Positions 1 through 9,955 of a stretch of 64,000 bases of DNA are shown one piece after another. A program made the position numbers and the translations under genes. The stretch's first letter is position 1. Each line of letters starts with the position of its first letter. This DNA is from Calliopum simillimum (Eukaryota; Arthropoda; Insecta; Diptera; Lauxaniidae): positions 45,759,948 through 45,823,947 of the forward strand of contig OX638370.1 of NCBI GenBank assembly GCA_951812925.1, in the 5' to 3' direction. The notes beneath the pieces were generated by a model. The model saw nothing but the letters and a program-made list of their open reading frames with translations. It did no database searches and was not told the DNA's origin.

Positions 1-331
1 TTCGAAAGTTACGCGTGTTATAACGTTTCTTTAATGCACCAAGATTTTTTCCACGACTATCATTACTTAAATTCGTACGGATATTAGTATTCGCAGTATT
101 ATTATTACTAAGAATTTGTAAATCGCGAGAATGGCAAGGAGCTCTGCATGTAGGACATTCAGAGGAATCTGACAACCATTTTTCAATGCAATCATGATGA
201 AAAATGTGGTTGCATTTAGTTAAAGCACAAAGTCTATCGTTTGAAATTTTATTCAAACAAATCACACATAAAGTTTCAGTGGCTGCAGCTACAAGAGCTG
301 GCAAATCTTCAGTACTATGTACAACAGCCAT
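1..331 (-). CDS. RING-H2 finger protein, 3' end off window
   Basis: Reading the minus strand from the ATG at 331, 110 codons stay open to the window edge. Residues ~22-66 form a RING-H2 finger: CVIC, then C-x-H near residues 40-42, H-x-x-x-C (HHDC), then CPTC, all with standard spacing. A basic, Asn-rich tail follows, with KKRYNTRNF near residue 105. RING-H2 domains bind two zinc ions and usually act as E3 ubiquitin ligases, but no substrate can be inferred here. The start is 677 nt downstream of an LTR and tRNA-Lys primer site on the same strand, so it could be the first ORF of that retroelement. It could equally be an exon of a host gene. The ligase role is family knowledge. The link to the LTR element is inference. 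Confidence 0.6.
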   Translation of the reverse strand, partial: MAVVHSTEDLPALVAAATETLCVICLNKISNDRLCALTKCNHIFHHDCIEKWLSDSSECPTCRAPCHSRDLQILSNNNTANTNIRTNLSNDSRGKNLGALKKRYNTRNFR

Positions 332-1007
332 AGTAAAAAAGAATATAATTCAAAAATTAATTAAAAAAAAATATTTTCCTTGTTATTGGTAATTAAAGGG
401 ATATGCTGAACTAAAAAAAAATCTTACGAAATTTATCATCAGATAGTTGCAAAAAAAAATAATTAAATCAAAACCGAGCTATTGAATTTAATAACTTCAT
501 AACAAATTCTCAATCTCGTATATCATTTTTTTTTTTTTTTTTATACGTCTTAAAACGGACGAGCAGTAGTTTCTAAAGTGAACTAGCTGTCGTATTTCCA
601 GAATATAAAACATACCAAATTCAAAATTTTAAGACTTCTGATCGGACAAGCCATTATGACTGCATATGCAAACTTATTGCTTGTAACTCCGAAAAGTCAG
701 AGAATCTCATAAATTATGCTATTTTCCAAGATACGTTACGTTATTATTTCTAAAAATTTTAAATCAAAAATCCAGATACCTGAGAAAAAATTCAATTATG
801 CAAATAAGAATGCTGAGAGCTTTGTGGTCGAAAATTATTGGTCTAAAATGCCAATAACTCGAAGTTTCCAACAGAGATCAACATTTAATTTACATCAATC
901 AAAAAAAATTCACAAAGTACTAAAGTTTTTGACTAATTGAAATCTAACTGAAAATTAAGAATGAGTTCGGGGCAAGAATACTAGCAAAAAAAGTTAGCAA
1001 ACATTCT
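332..1007 (-). other. Untranslated leader between LTR primer site and RING ORF
   Basis: On the minus strand this 676-nt stretch lies between the primer-binding site and the RING ORF. It is AT-rich with homopolymer runs, including T18 around 525-542. I see no convincing ORF in either direction. The size is plausible for the leader of an LTR retroelement. Confidence 0.35.
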
Positions 1008-1025
1008 GCCCCACGTTGGGCGCCA
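1008..1025 (-). promoter_or_regulatory. tRNA-Lys primer-binding site (minus-strand LTR element)
   Basis: The minus strand reads TGGCGCCCAACGTGGGGC, a full 18-nt complement to the 3' end of animal tRNA-Lys including CCA. Three bases (AAA) separate it from an LTR-like end ...ATATCACA. Reverse transcription would start here and copy the adjacent LTR. The same 5' half, TGGCGCCCAACG, occurs after the LTR at 19825. Confidence 0.7.
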
Positions 1026-1028
1026 TTT

Positions 1029-1618
1029 TGTGATATGCGTGCAGGCGGTTGGTAGTTGATTCGAAATAAATTTCATGATGTTGATTGCAGATAGCAAAAA
1101 ATTAGAATGTTGATGTTTTCAAACCATTATTTTATCAGGGATAAGCCGGTGCGGGACCCGTCTATATATACGGCTAGCAAAAACAGTCGGCTGGGGGGAT
1201 TCTTGGCACACCCTTCTAAAAAACCTACTCACAAAAATATTATTTCAGAGTCCCTATGCCAGAATGGATCAGAATCTAAATAAAAAAACGGAAATGTCCT
1301 AGGCTTGACCACCAGGGAATATCAAAACAGTAGCCAACAAAATTAAATAATGGTCAAGTAAATTGAAGAAACGATGATATTAATTGCAAACTATCAGAAA
1401 GATGATTGGTATCTCAAAGTTGGAAGTTGAGATACGCGCATCAAAACCCACCCTACCTTGATCCTTTTAAGCGCAATATGTTTCTAAGGATCCCAAAGAT
1501 CTTTAGACAGTCATATCCCCATTACCTCAAGGAAAGAGAAAATTTAGTTATTCATTATAAATTTATTATATAACAGTTCAGGAAAATTTATAATTAAGAT
1601 ACATATTTCTAGATCACA
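1029..1618 (-). mobile_element. Probable LTR of minus-strand retroelement
   Basis: On the minus strand the sequence ends in ATATCACA right before the primer site. It probably begins near 1618 with TGTGATCT, giving short inverted ends TGTGAT/ATCACA and a ~590-bp LTR. A TATA box (tatatatag on the minus strand, 1162-1170) sits ~130 bp before the LTR end, as expected for a U3/R junction. The outer boundary is uncertain because the second LTR lies outside the window. Confidence 0.5.
1162..1172 (-). promoter_or_regulatory. TATA box of minus-strand LTR
   Basis: The minus strand reads CCGTATATATAGACGGG, a strong TATA context inside a locally GC-richer patch. The position in the LTR fits transcription towards the RING ORF. 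Confidence 0.4.
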
Positions 1619-3114
1619 CAATTGTGATTATATGGTACAAATATTAATTTAAATATTTTAAATTTACAATCAAAATATTTTCAAATTGATTATTTCAAAT
1701 AATTATATTAAGAGTGCAAAAATTACTTTAAGTGAAAAGGCAGAAAAGGATTGGAAAAAGGAAAAAGCAAATAATCCTCATACTAAATTTTGTCCAAAAA
1801 TAAAATTTTATTATTTTCTTATAATTTTAAATACCGAAGTTTCAAAATATTTTAGCCACCGCTGTGGATTTTTTAATTCGCGTAAAGAAATACGAAATAA
1901 CCAATATCAAAAGTAAACAAAGAATGTGTCAAAATAAAATTGAGAGAGAAATACGATCGATGTAAAATTACATATAAAAAAAACTAAAGCTTTATGTAAG
2001 TATACTAAAAAAGTCTCCGCGATATTAGCATAACTCTACACACTTAATGTTTGCAGTTATTCCAATTTCTATTGTTCTCTCATTTTTATTTTTACAACAA
2101 AAACAAAAAATGATCTCTTTCTCTTTATTTCCAGTATTGGATTTAACTTAAATTTTTTTTTTTTTTCGAACAAAGAGAAAGAAAATTCTTTTTCGAAGAA
2201 ATGAAACAAACTTTAAAAGAAAACTTACAGATCGCTTTTCCTGTGTATATGCATGTTGTTGTCGTACTCCAACGATGAAAGGCCTCTCAGCGTTGTGCAG
2301 CAACTACTTATTAGGGAGTTTCAAAAATTTAATTATGATTCATTTCTTCTAATCAAATTAAGTTTGTGAGAATTTTAATTTCGATTTTTCTTTTTTCACT
2401 AGTATTTAAGAACTTTAATTTTAGGTAAATTAACTTTAAATTTTAGTAATTTTTTAATTTTCTTTTCTCAAAACCTTTTCAATTTTACACTGTATTTTGC
2501 ATGCTATTTATATTTTAATTTAAGATTAATCAAATCAAACTTTTTTAAGGAAATTTAAAGAAAATTATTTAAGACGTTTCTTTTTTCAGGTGATTTTTTT
2601 TTTTTCTTTTTTGGGAATTTTGGAGGATTTAGGGAATATAGCAAATATAAACATGAATTTAGGAATAAAGAATTTTACATGTTTTTTTTTTCCAAATTTT
2701 ATTTTAGGATTATGGGGTTTTAGGAAATGTGGGAAAATTAAAGGGTAAGGTATTTATGTTTAGGTATATTTCACTTTAGCTTTAGTTTTTCTAGCAAATG
2801 TAAATTATGATGTCTTTTTTTTCGTAATATTTTTTTGCAGTTATTTTTGGAGCACTATTTATGCATGTATATGATTTTTTTATCATTAAGTTTAGATTAA
2901 GTTTTTTAAGTATATATATTTAAGTAAAGTATATATGTATTTTACTTTTAGGAAAATTTAATTGTAAGGAGAACTATTTTTTCACAATTAAGAATATGAT
3001 TTTTACGATCTTTCATCGATTTTTCTAAACAAATAAGGGTTTTTATATTTTTCTCACAGACACGAGGTTTTTTGTAAGTATTTTTGGCAATAATTTGTAT
3101 TGCGTGAATACTGA
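1619..3114. other. AT-rich intergenic stretch, nothing recognised
   Basis: This stretch is very AT-rich with poly-T runs (for example near 2152-2165 and 2597-2610). Short ORFs here show no recognisable motif or coding-like composition. No repeat ends were found. Confidence 0.4.
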
Positions 3115-3237
3115 ACGCGGTTTAAACATGCGGCGGCAACTGATGGTGATCGCCAAACAGATTGCGCCTGTCACCAAGCTGCTCTCAATGTTGGTGAAGC
3201 TTTTGATGAAAACTGTTTCTCAGAAAGATTGAAATGA
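3115..3237 (+). other. Short GC-richer open segment, possibly an exon relic
   Basis: A ~125-bp island of near-balanced GC in very AT-rich surroundings has one plus frame open for 40 codons and ending in TGA at 3235-3237. The predicted peptide has ordinary amino-acid composition (HAAATDGDRQTDCACH, then NVGEAFDENCF). There is no ATG in this frame, but other frames in the island are also partly open. It may be a terminal exon, a pseudo-exon or a fragment of an old element. I do not recognise the protein. Confidence 0.25.
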
Positions 3238-3639
3238 GTAAACCCTTTGTAAATGATAATGATATATGAAATTTTGTATATCTCCCAGACGAATTTTCTT
3301 TCCCAAAAATTTCAAAAAGCATTAAATTTTCTTTGAAATAATATCAAAATTGGTGAAAATTATTTATTTGATTCAATTTTTCCTTCTCAAAAATTATGTC
3401 AGCACTGCTCGGTAAATCAAGAAGAAAAAAAGATCATTCTTGAAGGAAGTTGGGACATCTTTTTTGCAATAAGTTTTTAATTACACTTCAGTGGTACTTG
3501 ATAGCACTGAAGGTATAAGAAATTGAGCAAATTTTTAGTGCTGCCAATTTTTCAAGTTAGGGAAGTACCAAAAATATTTCTTTAAAAATCAGCAAATTTG
3601 TGCACGATTATAGAAATTTAAAAAATTTAAGGAAAAATT

Positions 3640-4178
3640 ATGATTTCTCGAAACGGACCATTACACACGTTAATCGATTACGTCGTAACTAACAATTCGG
3701 CTACCACTGCCAAAGTAAATAAAAATTTTAAAATAAGTGATCACGAAACAATAGACATAAACATTAAAATGAAATCAATCGAGAGAGGCGCTGAAATAAA
3801 AGTAATGAAATTTAATGAAGTTATATTCAGAAATCAATTATTACAGAACCGTATAGCTTTTATATCAAACTAAACCTTCAAATCAAACAAACTATGTCAG
3901 CAATAAAATACAAGAAATTTTGCAGAGTATGTCTGTTAATAAAACTATCAAAGACAGCAAAATACATATGCAACATTTGGTTCAATTCGAATTTGTTCAG
4001 ATTAAAGCAAAATAAAATTCGGTCGTATAATATTGCAGTGTGGTCAGATTCAGCAACAGACTGGGCATCTTACAAGCGGTGTAGAAATGAATTCTCTAAT
4101 CAATTAACATTAGCTAAAAAAAACTATATAAGTAATAAAATTGATCAAGCGTCCGACCAAAAATCTATGTGAAAAACA
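3640..4178 (+). pseudogene. LINE fragment: end of endonuclease and start of RT linker
   Basis: Two adjacent frames carry non-LTR retrotransposon signatures. TLIDYVVTN followed by ISDHETIDI matches the C-terminal part of the apurinic-like endonuclease. Downstream, NIWFNSNLF, a Y..CRNEFSN segment, LTLAKKNYISNKI and DQASDQKSM match the linker that precedes reverse transcriptase. Stops and a frameshift show it is dead. The sequence breaks at 4178, where a 4.3 kb TIR element is inserted, and continues at 8520. Clade assignment (Jockey/CR1/I-like) is uncertain. Confidence 0.75.
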
Positions 4179-4693
4179 AGCTTTGTTCGCGTTCAAAAAA
4201 TTGTCAACTATTGTTAACAAATTTTGACTTAAAAGCGTTTTTGTACACAAAAAATTTTGAAATGAGAGCGAAAAAAATATGGCTTCCCATTTCCCCTCCA
4301 AACAATTTTTAGCAAATTTTAACAATAAATAAATTAAATTAAAATAAATGAATTTCAAAAATATTTCAAAAATCTGACGAAAAATTGGAAGACTTGCAAT
4401 ATTTTAAATTCTAATGAATGGATTTGGAACTTTTGTACAGCAATATGTAGCTTATAAAAATATCCTCCAAATGTTATGCATTTTGTTCAAATTGACCAAA
4501 TCGTTCGCTGAAAAAATAGGTTTTAATAAAAGAAGAATTCTGGGCCTGCAGCAATTCTGTGTCTTAAGGGGAGTAGTATAGGAAATTATTAAATAAATGC
4601 TATTTTTACAGGACGGATTTATCTGTAATATTATAAATTTTTTTCATTTTAATAGAAAACCAATGGGAAAAATAACGAAGTTAACAAACTGGT

Positions 4694-5036
4694 CTGCCGT
4701 AAAAATATATAAGGCCGCAACTTAAGTTACGGCCTTTTTAACTTTATTTCCCCATCGGATTAAGCAATTTTTTATCTATGCTTTAGTCCAATCGCCAATT
4801 TTTTACGTTTTCCACTTATCTTGCAAATTGCAAATAAAGAAATGTAAACATTACCCCCTGTTTTCATATTTTTCATAATTAAAATCATAAAAGGAAGTAA
4901 CTCCATACAAAAAAGATGAAAAATGAAATAGATTTTATAACAAAGAGAAGTTGCTGCCTTTTCTGAATAAAAATAAAATTTCGATTTTCTCAAAACTATG
5001 AAAAACGAGTTGCGTCCTGTTATAATTTTACGGCAG
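4694..5036. mobile_element. 343-bp MITE with CTGCCGTAAAA ends
   Basis: The left end ctgccgtaaaaatatataag and the right end's reverse complement ctgccgtaaaattataacag share ~28 bp of inverted repeat through to cgcaact. It is flanked by tggt at 4690-4693 and 5037-5040, a likely 4-bp target duplication. It has no coding capacity. It sits inside the 4.3 kb TIR element. Confidence 0.65.
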
Positions 5037-5177
5037 TGGTGGTGTTTAGAAATAATTTTAAAACAACTTGAAAGTTTTAATTCTTTAATTATGCACTAGT
5101 TTCAGTAATGAACTATTTCGGAAGGATTTACCATGTTGTCCTAGTAATATCATATTAAAGACGTTGATTAAGAGTTT

Positions 5178-6262
5178 ATGTGCGTGAAGTTGGCCCTGCT
5201 TTTGTGGAATTTTCCGAAAAAAAAAGTTGTGCCGGGGTGTGCTCCACTTGTGCCGCGTTGTGCCGTATTGGAAATCAAAATCGGTCCAAGAGTTCACTTT
5301 TTATAGGAGGTCCTTTTTTTTGTGCGAAGTTAGCCCTGCTTTTGTGGAATTTCCCGAAAAAAAAGTTGTGCCAGGGTGTGCTCGACTTGTGCTGCGTTGT
5401 GCCGTATTGGAAATCCAAATCGGTCCATTAGTATAGATTTTATGGGGAGGTCCTTTTTTTGGCGGATACGTAAATTTGTGGAACTTCCCGAAAAAAAAGT
5501 TGTGCCGGGGTGTGCTCCACTTGTGCCGCGTTGTGCCGTATTGGAAATCAAAATCGGTCCAAGGGTTCACTTTTTATAGGGAGGTCCTTTTTTTTTGTGC
5601 GAAGTTAGCCCTGCTTTTGTGGAATTTCCCGAAAAAAAAAAGTTGTGCCGGGGTGTGCTCCNNNNNNNNNNNNNNNNNNNNNNNNNNNNNNNNNNNNNNN
5701 NNNNNNNNNNNNNNNNNNNNNNNNNNNNNNNNNNNNNNNNNNNNNNNNNNNNNNNNNNNNNNNNNNNNNNNNNNNNNNNNNNNNNNNNNNNNNNNNNNNN
5801 NNNNNNNNNNNNNNNNNNNNNNNNNNNNNNNNNNNNNNNNNNNNNNNNNNNNNNNNNNNNNAATTTTCCGAAAAAAAAAGTTGTGCCGGGGTGTGCTCCA
5901 CGTGTGCTGCGTTGTGCCTTATTAGGAAAAAAAATCGGTCCAAGGGTTCACTTTTTATGAGGAGGTCCTTTTTTTTGTACGAAGGACCTCCCCATAAAAT
6001 CTATACTATTGGACCGATTTTGATTTCCAATACGGCACAACGCAGCACAAGTCGAGCACACCCCGGCACAACTTTTTTTTTCGGGAAATTCCACAAAAGC
6101 AGGGCTAACTTCGTACAAAAAAAAAGGACCTACCTATAAAAAGTGAACCCTTGGACCGATTTTTTTTTCCAATACGGCACAACGCAGCACAAGTGGAGCA
6201 CACCCCGGCACAACTTTTTTTTTCGGGAAATTCCACAAAAGCAGGGCCAACTTCACGCACAT
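5178..6262. mobile_element. Foldback-like element: inverted arrays of ~133-144 bp monomers
   Basis: The left arm holds at least five head-to-tail monomers. The motif gtgccggggtgtgctcc recurs at 5229, 5368 (one change), 5512, 5645 and 5883. Near 5982 the orientation flips, and at least two inverted monomers run to 6262. The outer ends are atgtgcgtgaagttggccct and its reverse complement. Flanks are taagagttt at 5169-5177 and 6263-6271, a 9-bp direct duplication. Long inverted ends built of tandem subrepeats plus 9-bp duplications are the hallmark of Drosophila Foldback elements. Cys-rich ORFs across the monomers are artefacts of the repeat. Confidence 0.75.
5662..5861. other. Assembly gap (200 N)
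   Basis: Exactly 200 N lie inside the left arm of the palindromic array. The gap is probably of estimated size, so the true number of monomers is unknown. Confidence 0.98.
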
Positions 6263-8400
6263 TAAGAGTTTGTGCTTTTTGCTATGCATTTATATTTTGC
6301 GATGAGGTTGAACGGTCTTAAGAATCGGTACTATTGTGTCAGATCAAAAACTACTGACCCAAAAATAATAATACAGAAAAAGTGCGTGGTCCTTTACCAT
6401 TTCAGTATTTTTTTATAGAGATTATCTTGCTTGGCCCGCTTCCATTTTTTTACATAAGCGCACATTTTTTCGAAACTTCTTTGTATCCATGAAAGAATTA
6501 ATTTGTAATCTGCACAAACTTATATCAGAGGCAAAAATTCAGGAGTTGCATGATCATATAATTAAATGAAAGGCACTTAAAAAACTAATCTGGGTTTGTT
6601 TGATATTATGATTTTTTTTTTTTTTTTGAGATAAAATGGCTTTTGTGCAAAATTTAACTGACGATTCATTTATTCCAGTTTATCTCGTTCAAAGAATCCT
6701 TAAGATACAGGCCTGTTCCGGAATCCCTGCGATTTCAATTACTTTTTGTTTTGAAACGATTAGTCACACCAAAATAGTATCGAGATCTCTTGTGAATAAT
6801 TACATTAGTGATAAGCAAACCAAGACCAAAACCAAAGCAGACTTGGTTTTAATCTTGGTCTAGGACATTGAGTCTTGGTCTTGGTTTTGATATTGAGTCT
6901 TGGTTTTGGTCTTGATCGTGGGCATTATGTCTCTTCTTCTTCTTCTAGTTGGTTACTTTTTGGCTAGCAAATATGGTTATTATTTATGGACCATATGATT
7001 TCGAACCAAACGGTTCTAAATACTTCTGACCTTAGGACCACTCATCGAATTCATAAAAAAACTTTCAAAATGAAAAGTAACTGATCGGATTCTTCAACAA
7101 GCCTGCTAATTAACCTTTTGAACATTTCGTTCGATTATATCTGTGGCAATAAGGAAAAACAGCTAAGTCGATGTTCGATAAAAAATCAAAACAACATAAA
7201 TTTTATACATATAAAACAAAAATTAAACTACTTTGTTTTCTTATCAAAAATCAGGTAAAGCAGTTTTTCCTTCTTGCCACAAATATGACTGTTGTTATTA
7301 TTGATTAAAAAAAAAAAAATAATTATATTGAATATACGAAGGCCGTAAGCCCCTTAATTTCTAACAATTCCCTTCAGTAAAAATATGAGATAGTTCACAA
7401 AAAAATACTAGTTCGCGGTTAGTACTAGCTCAAAACTAGTTAAAAAGGGATACAGTGGAGGCCAGTTCGATCTCAGTTTGTAGTTTGTAAGCGCAGAGAA
7501 ATTTGAATCGTGACGAAAACAAATTTAAATTTTTGTTATTTGCTTTTGAAATAGCTTTTTCTGACAAATTGTTTTGCGTCAAAACAAATTGTGTTTAACT
7601 TTTCAAGAAAAATCATAAAAAACAGCATAAATATGTATAAAATATGGAAATAGATAAACAACAAAGTAAGCAAATTTTACAACAAATTTTATTTTTCAAT
7701 GGTAATTACAAAAAATTCATTGTTTTCCTCAATAGTTCTCTGCTCTAAGGACACTGTTAAGGACCGGTTTTTTTAAATATTGGAAGCAATTTTTGATTTA
7801 TGGGAATTTCAGTCTACAAACTTTTAAAAACTTTTTCAAATTAATTGTAGGTATAGTTCAAATCAAATAATATTCCAAAATGTATGGCTTTTGTTATATA
7901 AATTTCTATCTCTACTTCTAGATGCAATTTATTAGACTTTGTCTCCCTCGGATCTCAAGAATCAAGTTTATGAAACGTTTTAGGCATCAAAAAAGAGGCA
8001 CTTTAGAAAGGTATCTAAAGAGCATAAATACTTAATTAAAAAATAAGTATAACATGTATTAAATAATATTTTACTTTATTTAATTTATGTTTAGAAAATA
8101 AAAATTGATATATTATTTGAAACTGTTTTTCACTATATACCACATGTATTACTATAAGAGGGCTACACACAAAACAACTGGTTCAAGACTAGTTGTTAAG
8201 TGACTACTTTCATACCACAACTAGCCCTGGACTAGTGTAGAAGTAATGCATAAGGGGCCAATTGAAATTTCGTAGGACATCAACACACAAAAAAGAACAG
8301 TTGCTTGTATGCAGAAAGGATTGAAGTCGGACTAGTACTGGTTGGTAGAGGATTAGTTAATGGACTATTCTTTAACTAGTCCATTTGCCGGCAGGGTTTT
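6263..8400. other. Interior of the 4.3 kb TIR element, non-coding
   Basis: This is AT-rich sequence without a credible gene. It includes a purine/pyrimidine simple repeat of ccaagaccaaaa and its complement (6816-6924), a short stretch resembling the GTTCCGNAATCC MITE end (near 6714), and clusters of actagt palindromes at 7408-7440 and 8185-8390. Confidence 0.5.
6816..6924. repeat. Simple repeat of cttggtcttggtttt, inverted
   Basis: The first ~25 bp read ccaagaccaaaaccaaagc and the following ~80 bp read the complement tcttggttttggtctt repeatedly. The segment can therefore form a hairpin. Confidence 0.7.
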
Positions 8401-8519
8401 TAACAATTTTTCGTTTTCGTACATTTGTAGTTTTTTGTTTTTTTGAGAGTAAATTATACTTACTCTCAGAAATTTTCTTGTTAACAATTGTTAACAATTT
8501 TTTGAACGCGAACAAAGCT

Positions 8520-8593
8520 ACAATAAATCGTTCGTGTTAAATGAAGAGAAATCAATAATATCAAAAATTAATTTAGACGGGATAATAATTAAA
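8520..8593 (+). pseudogene. LINE fragment, middle piece
   Basis: In frame this short piece reads VLNEEKSIISKINLDGIIIK. It continues across the MITE at 8594-9116 into the downstream LINE piece. It is the direct continuation of the fragment ending at 4178. Confidence 0.6.
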
Positions 8594-9116
8594 AGAGTCT
8601 ATCTATTCGGGGGAACTCGCGTACGCGAAAGCTCGAATTAGCGTACGCGGTAAAAACTTTCGGAAAACTTGCGTACGCGAAATCCAGTGAAGTTTTTTCC
8701 CCCGGGGCGCAGCTTCGTTACGCATGATTTATTTAGCGTGCGCGAAATGTTGCGTACGCTGTAGTGCATATTAGGAAGTGCAGTACAACTACTACAACAG
8801 TAATTTTTCTAAAAGTAGGGGCAAGCAGGCCGCAGCTCAGGATTTAAAACTGCCAATAATCCAACATTAGCTTCGCGGCGGCCTTTGGCCGCGGATCAAT
8901 CTATAATATATCCAACATATAGTTTGCTAGCCAAATTGCGCGCAGCGTACGCAAAATTTTTTAGTGTGCGCTGCAACACTAAATTAATCATGCGTAATAA
9001 GCCCCCCGGGGGAAAGAACTTCTCTGGATTTCGCGTACGTAAGTTTTCAGGAAGCTTTTTTCGCGAACGCTAACTGAGCTTTCGCGTACGCGAGTCCCCC
9101 CGAATAGCCATTCTCT
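8594..9116. mobile_element. CG-rich MITE, cgcgtacgcg inverted ends, 7-bp duplication
   Basis: The inverted ends read ctattcggggg-aactcgcgtacgcgaaagctc on the left, matched by cgcgtacgcgagtccccccgaatag on the right. The outermost bases are AGAGTCT and CTCT. Flanks are aattaaa at 8587-8593 and 9117-9123. Removing the element with one flank copy restores an open LINE frame (..DGIIIK joined to NKREIANGLNRTF..), strong evidence for a precise insertion. A second copy is at 40144-40451. No ORF is present. Confidence 0.8.
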
Positions 9117-9473
9117 AATTAAAAACAAACGTGAGATAGCAAATGGTCTAAATAGAACTTTTGTAAAAAGTGTTAAAAAAATATACCGATTTTAAGATAC
9201 AATAATTTGGTGCAAAGTGTCAATATAAACTTCAAATTTAAATTTATTAATCTTAAAAGAGATTTTAATTTATTATCATCGAAGAGTATTTTATCAAATT
9301 TTATGGGAATAATAAATAATATCTACAAACTGGAATATTTCCAGACCGGTATAGAGTTAATTGTAGTACCGATTGAAAAAGTAAAAAACGCAATATTGCC
9401 ATCAGATTTTCGACCCGTAAATATGCTTATGACAGAAAGTAAAATAAATGGAACAGTTCATGGAGACAAATGA
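9117..9473 (+). pseudogene. LINE fragment: start of reverse transcriptase
   Basis: The frame reads NKREIANGLNRTFVKSVKKI, then a stop. A second frame carries LEYFQTGIELIVVPIEK followed by LPSDFRPVNML, the conserved opening of LINE reverse transcriptase (consensus VxPIxKxxxxxxDxRPIxxL). No YADD box follows, so the RT core is missing. This is the last recognisable piece of the LINE begun at 3640. Confidence 0.75.
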
Positions 9474-9603
9474 ATTGGTATCACCTATTGAGGAACTTAC
9501 GCTTTTTGTGATTTTTAGTAAAGGAGAAATAAAAGCATAGATAAGCAATGTGAAATAAAAAAAAAAATCGTTTTTTGTTTTTGTATGGAACTTTTTGACC
9601 AAA

Positions 9604-9955
9604 ATGCCTCGTGGATGCGCCTTATCAAGAGAAGATCAGGGAACAATTAATGCTTTAAAGGAAAATGGCATGGGAAAAGGGGAAAAACTGCAAGATTACA
9701 TCAGCATAAGAAGACAACAAGAAATTTCCTAAAAGACCCCCAAAGCTATGCTACAACGAAGAGATTCGGAAGACAGTCCACAGTTAAAAAACAGAGTAGA
9801 ACAGAAATTTGTCGTCTCGCTGTGTTAAAAAATGAGATTCCTTCATAAATCAAAGGCAAAATAGTTCAAAAATTTTAAGTGAAGTCCCAAACCAAAACTT
9901 CAATTGCGTCGAAAAGACGCTCGGCTCAAATTTGCAGACAAGTATGAATCTTAAC
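9604..9955 (+). pseudogene. Tc1-like transposase, N-terminal relic
   Basis: The ATG at 9604 begins MPRGCALSREDQGTINALKE, the usual start of a Tc1-type helix-turn-helix DNA-binding domain (MPRGxxLSxxExGxI). After a stop and frameshift, NFLKDPQSYATTKRFGR continues the paired-like domain, and ARLKFADKYES marks the approach to the catalytic core. The DDE residues are absent. No TIRs were identified. Confidence 0.75.

Larger units (their letters stand above)
4179..8519. mobile_element. 4.3 kb TIR transposon, non-coding, 3-bp target duplication ACA
   Basis: The ends are inverted: agctttgttcgcgttcaaaa on the left and its near-perfect reverse complement on the right, extending ~45 bp through repeated ttgttaacaa. 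The flanks are ACA (4176-4178) and ACA (8520-8522). Removing the element and one ACA rejoins the LINE in a sensible order (QKSM-stop in place of Trp-KTI). No transposase ORF is visible. The interior holds a MITE (4694-5036), a Foldback-like palindrome (5178-6262) and AT-rich filler. The TIR start AGCTTTGTTCG is shared with the element at 48399-48868. Confidence 0.7.

Noticed and set aside
5180..6139. Several Cys-rich overlapping ORFs in both strands
   Set aside because: They are produced by the monomer repeat, span the N gap, and exist on both strands. No start context or domain.
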